DNA of 64,000 bases from Paenibacillus glycanilyticus. GTDB lineage: Bacteria; Bacillota; Bacilli; Paenibacillales; Paenibacillaceae. Shown here piece by piece: positions 57,714-64,000 of the stretch (position 1 is its first letter; the number at the start of each line of letters is the position of its first letter). The notes below the pieces were generated by a model that did not search any database, was not told the DNA's origin, and worked only from the letters and a program-made list of their open reading frames with translations. A program made the position numbers and the translations under genes. The stretch covers positions 62,001-126,000 of the forward strand of contig NZ_JAMBNP010000012.1 in the NCBI RefSeq assembly GCF_023715145.1, read 5' to 3'.

Positions 57714-59114
57714 ATGGAATATATCAGTACTCGCGGAAATGTAGGCAGAATCGGCTTTGTCGACGCATTTCTCATGGGTCTTGCGGATGACGGCGGTCTT
57801 CTCGTGCCTTATGAAATTCCGGTCGTTTCCGCGGCTAAGCTGAAAGAATGGCAGGAGCTCAGCTATCAGGAGCTGGTGCTTGAAATTTTCTCGCTTTATA
57901 CGAATGATGAAATTCCTTATGAAGATCTGAAGAAAATGGTATATGACGGCTATGCAACGTTCCGCCATCCGGAAGTGACGCCGGTTCATAAGCTCAGCGA
58001 CAGCCTTTATTTGCTGGAACTGTTCCATGGTCCTACTTTTGCATTCAAGGACATTGCGCTCCAGTTCATGGGTCAATTATATACGTACGTGTCCAGCAAG
58101 CAGAACAAGAAGATTCATATTCTGGGCGCAACCTCCGGCGACACGGGCGCTTCGGCCATCGAAGGTGTCAAAGGCAAGGAAGGCATCAAGATCTGCATCC
58201 TGCATCCGAACGGCAAAGTAAGTAAAGTGCAGGAGCTCCAGATGACGACGGTTCAAGAGGACAACGTCCTGAACCTGTCCGTTGAAGGCAACTTCGACGA
58301 CTGCCAGCGCATCATCAAAGACCTGTTCGCGGATCTGGAGTTCAAGTCGGCTAACCATCTGTGCGCGATCAACTCGATCAACTTCGTGCGCATTATGGCG
58401 CAAACGGTCTACTACTTCTATTCCTACTTCCAAGTGGCGAAGCAGACGGGTGCCGCCGATGCGAAAGTGAACTTCAGCGTGCCAACGGGCAACTTCGGCG
58501 ACATCTTCGCCGGCTACCTGGCGAAGCGCATGGGACTGCCGGTTGACAAGCTGATTCTCGCTACTAACGAGAACAACATTCTGGAGCGCTTCATCAAGGA
58601 AGGCGTGTACAAGCCGGGCGATTTCCGCACGACGTACAGCCCTTCGATGGACATTCAGGTGGCGAGCAACTTCGAGCGTTACCTCTACTACGTACTGGGC
58701 GAAAATCCGGAGCAAATCCGTTCCATCATGGACGGCTTTAAATCCGACGGGCAAATCGTCGTATCCGGCGATGCGCTCAGCAAAGTTCAAGAAGAATTCG
58801 CCGCGCATGGCGTACAGGGCCGCGAATGCCTCGATACCATCGCAGCTTATAACAAAGAGACAGGCTATCTGCTGGATCCGCACTCCGCATGCGGCGTAGC
58901 GGCAGCCAGTCAAACCGCAGAAGCCGGAACGGTAACGATCTCGCTGGCAACCGCGCATCCGGCGAAGTTCAACGAAGCAATTGAGCTCGTTGGCATTGAA
59001 CAGGAGTTCCCCGAGCAAATCCAGGCGCTCTTCAATAAACCGCAGCGTCAGACGCTTGTTGACGGCACGCAGGAAGCAATCGTCCGGGAAATCGTGAAGT
59101 TCTACAACGCTTAA
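57714..59114 (+). CDS. thrC: Threonine synthase
   Basis: 466 residues from the ATG at 57714 (AGGAGGGA eight bases before); the upstream frame extension lacks a ribosome site. The long ThrC form: YISTRGNVGRIGFVDAFLMGLADDGGLLVP at the N-terminus, LFHGPTFAFKDIALQFMG with the PLP lysine (about 112), ILGATSGDTGASAIEGVKG, FSVPTGNFGDIFAGYLAKRMGLPV. It converts O-phosphohomoserine to threonine. Many Bacillus carry a shorter ThrC in hom-thrC-thrB; this longer, E. coli/yeast-like form stands alone here with its own terminator. Confidence 0.95.
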   Translation: MEYISTRGNVGRIGFVDAFLMGLADDGGLLVPYEIPVVSAAKLKEWQELSYQELVLEIFSLYTNDEIPYEDLKKMVYDGYATFRHPEVTPVHKLSDSLYLLELFHGPTFAFKDIALQFMGQLYTYVSSKQNKKIHILGATSGDTGASAIEGVKGKEGIKICILHPNGKVSKVQELQMTTVQEDNVLNLSVEGNFDDCQRIIKDLFADLEFKSANHLCAINSINFVRIMAQTVYYFYSYFQVAKQTGAADAKVNFSVPTGNFGDIFAGYLAKRMGLPVDKLILATNENNILERFIKEGVYKPGDFRTTYSPSMDIQVASNFERYLYYVLGENPEQIRSIMDGFKSDGQIVVSGDALSKVQEEFAAHGVQGRECLDTIAAYNKETGYLLDPHSACGVAAASQTAEAGTVTISLATAHPAKFNEAIELVGIEQEFPEQIQALFNKPQRQTLVDGTQEAIVREIVKFYNA

Positions 59115-59120
59115 ATATAA

Positions 59121-59178
59121 AAAGGGCTGCTCCGATCAACCGATGTGTAACAACGGTTGGTTCGGATCAGCCTTTTTT
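59121..59178 (+). terminator. Terminator of thrC
   Basis: GGGCTGCTCCGATCAACCG pairs with CGGTTGGTTCGGATCAGCC, then six T. Confidence 0.9.
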
Positions 59179-59193
59179 CTCGCCGCTATGGGA

Positions 59194-59703
59194 TCAGCCT
59201 CGTGTTTGTTCCAGCTCAAGCAGCGCGGTCTTCATCGGAAGACCTCCGCGGTAGCCGGTCATAGAGCCTGTCTTGCCGACAATCCGGTGGCAGGGCAGGA
59301 CGATCAGGAGCGGGTTGGCTCCTACGGCAGCTCCTACTGCGCGGGCAGCCTGCGGACGGCCGATGTTCTCGGCAAGATCGGAATAAGCAGCCGTGCTGCC
59401 ATACTGCACCTCGCTCATCGCTTGCCATACCCGCTGTTGGAACGGGGTGCCGACCAGATCAAGCGGCAGAGAAAAGACGTCCAGGCTTCCTTGGAAATAT
59501 TTCGTGAATTCATGCGTGTAGCGTTCCATCTCCGTATCCTGCCGGACAAGCTCATATCCCGGCAGGCGCGCTTCGGCCCATTCGGCCAGCTCGTCGAAGG
59601 ATGCGCCTTGCGAGCCTACATAACAAAGGCCGTTATCGGTCGCGGCCAAATGCAGATTCCAGTCCTCATGCTGAAGCAGGGTCCAATATAATGGGTTGGT
59701 CAT
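59194..59703 (-). CDS. ogt: Methylated-DNA--protein-cysteine S-methyltransferase
   Basis: 169 residues. The active-site PCHRI motif (Cys near 138) with the preceding GAAVGANPLLIVL and the helix-turn-helix part FQQRVWQAMSEVQYGSTAAYSDLAENIGRPQAARAVG define an Ogt/AdaB alkyltransferase. It takes methyl from O6-methylguanine to its own Cys and is then spent. Start overlaps the adaA stop by 4 bp, so the two are cotranscribed, as in the B. subtilis ada operon. Confidence 0.94.
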   Translation of the reverse strand: MTNPLYWTLLQHEDWNLHLAATDNGLCYVGSQGASFDELAEWAEARLPGYELVRQDTEMERYTHEFTKYFQGSLDVFSLPLDLVGTPFQQRVWQAMSEVQYGSTAAYSDLAENIGRPQAARAVGAAVGANPLLIVLPCHRIVGKTGSMTGYRGGLPMKTALLELEQTRG

Positions 59704-60269
59704 GGCTCTCGTTTCGCTCCTCGGTATTGGGTTGGGGTAAGTCCGGTTGCGCCAAGAAATCTCGTGGCAAAATGGGCGGCGTTCATAAAACCCACGTGCC
59801 CTGCAATATCGGTAACGGGCAGATCCGTTGAGGTAAGAAGCTTCATCGCCTCCCGGATCCGGATTTGCTGAATATAGGCTGCGGGCGTTGAACCCGTTAG
59901 TCTTTTGAACGTTCTCTGGAGATGATAAGGGCTGAGATGGAGCACGTCGGCAAGCAGCGTCAAGGTTAGCGGTTCATGGTAATGCGCTTCGATATAGGAC
60001 CGCGCCTGCGTCTCCCATTCTTCATCGGGCAGCTGCTGCTGGACGGGCTTGCACCGCTTGCACGGACGGAATTGTTCGGACAGAGCATCGCTCGCGGTCT
60101 GAAAAATCCGTACATGCGAACGGTTCGGCGGCTTCGACTTACAAGAAGGCCGGCAAAAGATTCCCGTTGTGGTCACTCCATAATACCATTGCCCATCGCA
60201 AGACCTGTCATTCGACAGAACGGCATGCCACTTGTCCTCCGGTATGCGTGCTGTATCGCTATTTCCCAT
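59700..60269 (-). CDS. adaA: AdaA-type methylphosphotriester transferase and activator
   Basis: 189 residues from the ATG at 60269, seven bases after AGAGGTG; a longer frame has no ribosome site. The N-terminal Ada zinc domain (about 8-80) has the four cysteines in YYGVTTTGIFCRPSCKS and FRPCKRCKP; the first Cys of FCRPSC accepts methyl from phosphotriesters. The C-terminal AraC module (about 90-185) has LTLTLLADVLHLSPYHLQRTFKRLTG and the ITDIAGHVGFMNAAHFATRF-type second helix-turn-helix. When methylated it activates alkylation-repair genes, here ogt and probably the divergent alkA. Confidence 0.93.
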   Translation of the reverse strand: MGNSDTARIPEDKWHAVLSNDRSCDGQWYYGVTTTGIFCRPSCKSKPPNRSHVRIFQTASDALSEQFRPCKRCKPVQQQLPDEEWETQARSYIEAHYHEPLTLTLLADVLHLSPYHLQRTFKRLTGSTPAAYIQQIRIREAMKLLTSTDLPVTDIAGHVGFMNAAHFATRFLGATGLTPTQYRGAKREP

Positions 60270-60398
60270 TTTGTTCACCTCTAGGCTCAGTATACCTCGA
60301 ATCCCCGTCAAATCGTAAGCAAGTCGGAATGAAAGCGCAAGATTACGAAAGCAGGCGGCGGGCTTTGTATGTTTGAATGGATGGAGTAGAATGGAGGA

Positions 60399-60676
60399 AA
60401 AGCTTACGAAGTAAGAATTACCACCATTGGCTTCTTACAAAGCCATAAAGTGTGGTAATTCTTTAAGCTCATGCTTACGAAGTAAGAATTACCACCATTG
60501 GCTTCTTATTAAGCTATAAAGTGTGGTAATTCTTTAAGCTCATGCTTACGAAGTAAGAATTACCACCATTGGCTTCTTATTAAGCTATAAAGTGTGGTAA
60601 TTCTTTAAGCTCATGCTTACGAAGTAAGAATTACCACCATTAGCTTCTTACAAAGCCATAAAGTGTGGTAATTCTT
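60399..60676 (+). repeat. Leader repeat locus E, upstream of alkA (four copies)
   Basis: Copies start at 60399 (head without the ATG), 60471, 60542 and 60613 (about 71 bp period). Outer stem AAGAATTACCAC pairs perfectly with GTGGTAATTCTT; inner hairpin TGGCTT-CTTACA-AAGCCA in copy 1, TGGCTT...AAGCTA in copies 2 and 3 (G-U pair), TAGCTT...AAGCCA in copy 4. The last copy ends TTCTTTTTAGGAGG, the alkA ribosome site. Confidence 0.95.
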
Positions 60677-60691
60677 TTTAGGAGGTTGTCC

Positions 60692-61597
60692 ATGACAAAA
60701 TCAACGCTGCGCATCGAGGTGCCGGAGCCTTTCAACTATAAAGAGACACTCAGCTACCTTAGGAGATCATCGAATGAACCGCTCTATCAGGTAGAGGACG
60801 ACGCGGTATACCGGCTGATCCCAATGGGGGCCGACGAAGAGCCGGCGGCTGTAGAGATTCAGGCATCCGGCAATGACGAACTGCTGGTGAGGTTTATCGG
60901 TGAGCCGCAGGTCAGTGAGGGGCGGCAGAGGAAGGCCGAAGCTTATATCCGCGATTGGTTTGATTTCGGGACGGATTTGCTGCCCTTCTACGAGATGGCT
61001 CGCTTGGATCCGCTTCTTGTTCAGACGATTGATCGCTTATATGGTCTTCGAAATATTGGAATTCCGGATCTGTTCGAAGCGTTATGCTGGGGGATTATCG
61101 GGCAGCAGATTAATTTGACCTTTGCGTACAAGCTGAAGCGCCGATTCGTAGAGGCGTATGGCCGCAGCGTGGAGCGGGAGGGACGTACGTTCTGGGAGTT
61201 CCCGGTTCCCGAGGTTATTGCCGCGCTGCAACCGGAGGATATGGCATCGATGCAGATGTCCGTCAAAAAATCCGAATATCTTATTGGTGTGGCCAAGCTG
61301 ATGGCGGATGGCGCATTAGATAAGCAGCGGCTTCTTGAGCTTGGAGATACCGGCGTAATCGAAAAGCAGCTGACCAGCATTCGAGGCATTGGCCCATGGA
61401 CGGCTCATTACGCGCTAATGCGTTGTTTGCGTCTGCCGGATGCTTTTCCGATTGCGGATGTAGGGCTGCATAATTCGATTAAAGCTTTGACCGGCAGCAG
61501 CTCAAAGCCTGCGATCAGCGAGATCAAGCGGATGGCGGAGGGCTGGAAGGGCTGGGAGGCCTATGCGACATTTTATTTATGGCGGATGCTGTATTAA
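60692..61597 (+). CDS. alkA: DNA-3-methyladenine glycosylase II (AlkA type)
   Basis: 301 residues from ATG 60692, six bases after AGGAGG. The HhH-GPD fold: LFEALCWGIIGQQINLTFAYKLKRRFVEAYG near residues 130-160, the helix-hairpin-helix LTSIRGIGPWTAHYALMRCL and the catalytic Asp in FPIADVGLHNSIKAL (about residue 257). The N-terminal ~100 residues are the AlkA_N domain. It removes alkylated bases. Together with the divergent adaA-ogt it completes an adaptive-response set. Its leader carries the four-copy repeat instead of the classic Ada box visible by eye. Confidence 0.93.
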   Translation: MTKSTLRIEVPEPFNYKETLSYLRRSSNEPLYQVEDDAVYRLIPMGADEEPAAVEIQASGNDELLVRFIGEPQVSEGRQRKAEAYIRDWFDFGTDLLPFYEMARLDPLLVQTIDRLYGLRNIGIPDLFEALCWGIIGQQINLTFAYKLKRRFVEAYGRSVEREGRTFWEFPVPEVIAALQPEDMASMQMSVKKSEYLIGVAKLMADGALDKQRLLELGDTGVIEKQLTSIRGIGPWTAHYALMRCLRLPDAFPIADVGLHNSIKALTGSSSKPAISEIKRMAEGWKGWEAYATFYLWRMLY

Positions 61598-61616
61598 GGA
61601 AGGGGTATGGATCGGG

Positions 61617-62363
61617 ATGAAATTTGATGGAAAAGTAGTCGTCATTACGGGTGCGGGCAAAGGAATCGGCGCAGCGCTCGCCGCTGCTTATGCAGCCGAA
61701 GGAGCAAGCGTAGCGGCGCTTGAGCGTGACCGGGATTTGGCGGAGCAGACGGTAAGCCGCATTACTGAAGCGGGTGGTCAAGCTGTTGCCTTTACAGTGG
61801 ATATCAGCAGACCGGAAGAGATTGAAGCGGCATTCGCGGCTATAGAAGAGCTGTTTGGCCGGATCGATGTGTTGATCAACAATGCCGGCTTGGGGAAATG
61901 GAAATCCCCTTATGATCTGGGCTTAGACGAATGGGATTATGTACTGAATACGAACTTGAAGGGCACGTTCCTGTGCGCAAGAGAAGCGGCCAAGCGCATG
62001 CGTGACAATGGAGGAGGAGCGATCGTGAATCTCGCCTCGACCCGCGCGCTGATGTCCGAGCCGAATTCGGAGGCGTATGCAGCGTCCAAGGGCGGGATTG
62101 TCGCGTTGACGCACGCGCTCGCCGTATCGCTAGGGCCGGATCATGTACGAGTAAACGCGATCAGCCCGGGCTGGATCGAGAACGGCGATTACGACGCGCT
62201 GCGTCCGGAAGACCATACCCAGCATCCTGCAGGAAGAGTGGGGAAGCCGGATGACATTACACGTGCCTGTTTCTATTTGACCGATCCGGCAAATGATTTC
62301 GTTACGGGAATCAACCTGGTCGTCGACGGCGGTATGACGCGGAAAATGATCTACGAGGAATAG
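61617..62363 (+). CDS. Short-chain dehydrogenase/reductase
   Basis: 248 residues from ATG 61617, 19 bp after alkA and preceded by AAGGAAGGGG. Classical SDR: VVITGAGKGIGAALAAAYAAEG (TGxxxGxG), NNAGLGKW, the Ser in NLASTRALMSEP where the usual Ser140 position carries S/T, YAASKGGI (Tyr and Lys), SPGWIENGDYDAL and FVTGINLVVDGGM. Probably an NAD(P)-dependent alcohol or sugar dehydrogenase; substrate unknown. It may be co-transcribed with alkA, which does not imply a role in repair. Confidence 0.92.
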   Translation: MKFDGKVVVITGAGKGIGAALAAAYAAEGASVAALERDRDLAEQTVSRITEAGGQAVAFTVDISRPEEIEAAFAAIEELFGRIDVLINNAGLGKWKSPYDLGLDEWDYVLNTNLKGTFLCAREAAKRMRDNGGGAIVNLASTRALMSEPNSEAYAASKGGIVALTHALAVSLGPDHVRVNAISPGWIENGDYDALRPEDHTQHPAGRVGKPDDITRACFYLTDPANDFVTGINLVVDGGMTRKMIYEE

Positions 62364-62422
62364 CCGGGAACGGAATGCGGCTGCGTTGGAGTTCAATAAA
62401 ATCAGCTGTATTTGAAGCAATG

Positions 62423-62478
62423 AGGCGAACAGAGGTTACGCTGGATAGAATCCAATGTAACCTCTGTTCGCCTTATTT
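62423..62478. terminator. Bidirectional terminator between the SDR and LLM genes
   Basis: A 17 bp perfect inverted repeat (AGGCGAACAGAGGTTAC and complement) with a 17-base loop; ends in TTATTT on the + strand. Confidence 0.85.
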
Positions 62479-62498
62479 AACGGTTATTCTGCCTATTC

Positions 62499-63518
62499 CT
62501 ATTCCTGTCCCTGTCCCTGCAGTCCAAACGCCTCGGCAATTAAACGGTAAGATTTCACGCGCGCGTCGAAGTTGTGAATCGAGCTCATCACGAGCACCTC
62601 ATCCGCCTGGTATTGCTCCGCCATCTTCAGGATGCCGGCCTTCACCTGCTCCGGCGTGCCGATAATCCGGCGCTCTCTTGCGCGGTTAATCCGGTACAGA
62701 TCCGACTCCGTGTACGGGTAATCGTAGGCCGTTTGCACGGACGGGAAGCTAAGCTGGTCAACGCCGTTCTCCAGCAGCAGGAAGAATAAGTCCGTGCTGA
62801 GCGCAAGCTCATTGGCTTCTTCCTGCGTGTCTGCGCAAATCGCGAGCACGGCAATCATCGAATGAGCCTTGTCATTGATGACGGAAGGCTCAAAGTTCTC
62901 CAGGTAATGCTTCATCGCGGTCTCGCCGCCCTGCGTCCCGAAGAATTGTGCGAACGCATAGCTTGTTCCCAGCTGGGCGGCGATTCTTGCGCTCTCGTAG
63001 CTTGAGCCAAGCAGCCATACTTCAGGGATCTGCTCGATAGACGGGGCAGCATGCAGCCCGGCAAATGGATGGCCCTCGGACATTTTTTCGCGCAAGTACC
63101 CGATTAAATCCATAATCTGCTGCGGATACTTGTTAATATCCACAAACTTGTTTTCTTGAAGCGCACGGGTCGCCATCGGCATCCCGCCCGGGGCACGGCC
63201 AAGACCAACGTCAATTCGGCCTGGATGCAGAGCCTCCAGCAGCTTGAAGTTCTCCGCGACCTTGTAGGCGCTGTAATGCGGAAGCATAATACCGCCCGAG
63301 CCTACGCGAATACGCGAGGTAGCCGCGGCTAGATGGGCGATCAGAATTTCGGGGCTGGAGAAGGATAACATTTTGCCGGCATGATGCTCGGAAATCCAGT
63401 ACCGGCCGTACCCCAGCTTATCGGCCTCTTGGGCCAGGCGGGTTGTATCCGCTAGCGTGGTTGCCGCTGTCTGTCCTTCGTTAATATGTGACTGGTCGAG
63501 AATACCCAGTTTGATCAT
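62499..63518 (-). CDS. LLM-class flavin-dependent oxidoreductase
   Basis: 339 residues. Luciferase-like monooxygenase of the YwcH/YceB type: LGILDQSHINEGQTAATTLADTTRLAQEADKLGYGRYWISEHH near residues 4-46, SRIRVGSGGIMLPHYSAYKVAENFKLLEALHPGRIDVGLGRAPGG, WLLGSSYESARIAAQLGTSYAFAQFFG, and RIIGTPEQVKAGILKMAEQYQADEVLVMS. FMNH2-dependent, TIM barrel, cytoplasmic; substrate not known. GGAGGTGC precedes the ATG on the minus strand. Confidence 0.92.
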   Translation of the reverse strand: MIKLGILDQSHINEGQTAATTLADTTRLAQEADKLGYGRYWISEHHAGKMLSFSSPEILIAHLAAATSRIRVGSGGIMLPHYSAYKVAENFKLLEALHPGRIDVGLGRAPGGMPMATRALQENKFVDINKYPQQIMDLIGYLREKMSEGHPFAGLHAAPSIEQIPEVWLLGSSYESARIAAQLGTSYAFAQFFGTQGGETAMKHYLENFEPSVINDKAHSMIAVLAICADTQEEANELALSTDLFFLLLENGVDQLSFPSVQTAYDYPYTESDLYRINRARERRIIGTPEQVKAGILKMAEQYQADEVLVMSSIHNFDARVKSYRLIAEAFGLQGQGQE

Positions 63519-63700
63519 GAGTGCGGTGCACCTCCAGTGCGAGTAAGTATATGCAACCTTGATTATACTCTAATTCGCGAACTGTTACAAAAATAAGTAC
63601 AGTAGGTGCGAAGCCGCATCCCAAGGCGCAAATATTGACTTCAGGCGCTATAAAGGGTATTATTACACAAGCTTGAATACGAATAGTAAGGGTGAAGATC

Positions 63701-63979
63701 TTGAATTCGAAACTTCAAATTAAGAGCGTAACCTTAGCGGACAAAGACTTGAAATCCGGTTTATTCCAGTACATTATGACGCTTGCCGACGGCTCCAGAG
63801 CAAGACTTTTCTACAGCAACAAACCAGAGTGGCATCTGACAGGCGTAACCCGTCTGCTCAACGTTCCATGCCCGCTGTGCATGAAAGACTACTACTGCGG
63901 CTGCTTTGAGAAAAATGCAGAGCTGTTCGACCGTCAAGTGAATGAGCATGATTTTATTCCTGCATCCATGAGAGCTTAA
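63701..63979 (+). CDS. Small Cys-rich protein of unknown function
   Basis: 92 residues from TTG 63701, six bases after AAGGGTG; a GTG at 63692 lies inside the ribosome site. The N-terminal half is beta-rich (LKSGLFQYIMTLADGSRARLFYS), and residues around 56-67 read CPLCMKDYYCGC, a compact CxxC...CxC group that would suit a zinc or iron site. No family recognised, although similar short proteins seem common in related bacilli (recollection, not checked). Confidence 0.72.
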   Translation: MNSKLQIKSVTLADKDLKSGLFQYIMTLADGSRARLFYSNKPEWHLTGVTRLLNVPCPLCMKDYYCGCFEKNAELFDRQVNEHDFIPASMRA

Positions 63980-64000
63980 GCTTTTTTAGAATGATTGAAC

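Noticed and set aside
27070..60680. Minimal open frames starting at the ATG of the repeat head (ATG CTT ACG AAG followed by TAA, TGA or CAA)
   Set aside because: They would encode four-residue peptides in some copies and longer unrelated ones in others. No ribosome site precedes them, and one copy lacks the ATG. The conservation is better explained by the GCTT...AAGC mini-hairpin.

Overview
The window looks like the chromosome of a spore-forming Gram-positive bacterium of the Paenibacillus/Cohnella type. This is inferred from gene content: two YheC/YheD spore-coat ATP-grasp proteins, a YjcZ-type miniprotein, an SLH-domain S-layer glycosidase, many lipoproteins with a Leu-Ser-Ala-Cys style lipobox, strong AGGAGG ribosome-binding sites with frequent GTG/TTG starts, and TPP and c-di-AMP riboswitches. 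There are no rRNA genes, recognisable tRNA genes, intact insertion sequences, phage genes or CRISPR arrays. It reads as ordinary chromosome with unusual intergenic DNA.

Layout. 1-6.1 kb: the end of an alpha-galactosidase, a membrane-anchored unknown, a VOC protein, and an AraC regulator divergent from a GH2 beta-galactosidase and a GH172/DUF2961 glycosidase. 6.1-13.9 kb: cupin; htpG behind a perfect CIRCE operator; aldehyde dehydrogenase plus DUF779; speD; a CYTH protein, a P-loop kinase-like protein and an unknown in one operon. 13.9-20.4 kb: a LacI regulator divergent from a sugar ABC importer (binding protein and two permeases, no ATPase), a DUF1861 protein and a GH130 mannoside phosphorylase. 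20.6-21.7 kb: nine tandem copies of a ~125 bp hairpin-rich unit. 21.8-24.3 kb: an ABC-2 exporter divergent from its TetR regulator. 24.5-33.1 kb: a TPP-riboswitch operon tenA-thiZXY-thiF-thiE-thiS-thiG-thiO-thiD, covering salvage of the pyrimidine moiety, thiazole synthesis and coupling, without thiC. 33.6-36.1 kb: a c-di-AMP riboswitch before a KamA-like protein that lacks its Fe-S cysteines, then an esterase. 36.4-45.3 kb: NlpC/P60, CapA, YheC/D proteins, a squalene/phytoene-synthase-like protein, a heme-degrading-domain protein, a polysaccharide deacetylase, a CwlK-type peptidase and YjcZ. 45.5-54.1 kb: SLH-GH18, a MocR regulator with ddl and an aminotransferase, DUF72, DUF2306, and a frameshifted pseudogene. 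54.1-64 kb: a PQQ-type sugar dehydrogenase lipoprotein, an SRPBCC/ArsR pair, murG-like, thrC, ogt-adaA, alkA, an SDR, an LLM oxidoreductase and a Cys-rich small protein.

The most unusual signal is a family of structured repeats, 16 full copies at five loci. Each locus holds two to four tandem copies directly upstream of a gene (thiY, thiF, the MocR regulator, the murG-like gene, alkA). Every copy has a shared head with the core GCTTNNGAAG (ATGCTTACGAAG in most copies) and a shared AGAAT...ATTCTT clamp enclosing a stem whose sequence is specific to the locus. In four of the five loci the last copy runs straight into the Shine-Dalgarno sequence as ATTCTTTTTAGGAG(G). Loops diverge while stems stay paired, which argues for selection on structure in the RNA or DNA. 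The 125 bp array, a four-copy TTAACGAT palindrome cluster at 41.0-41.25 kb, and the cysteine-less KamA-like protein under a c-di-AMP riboswitch are the next most interesting items.
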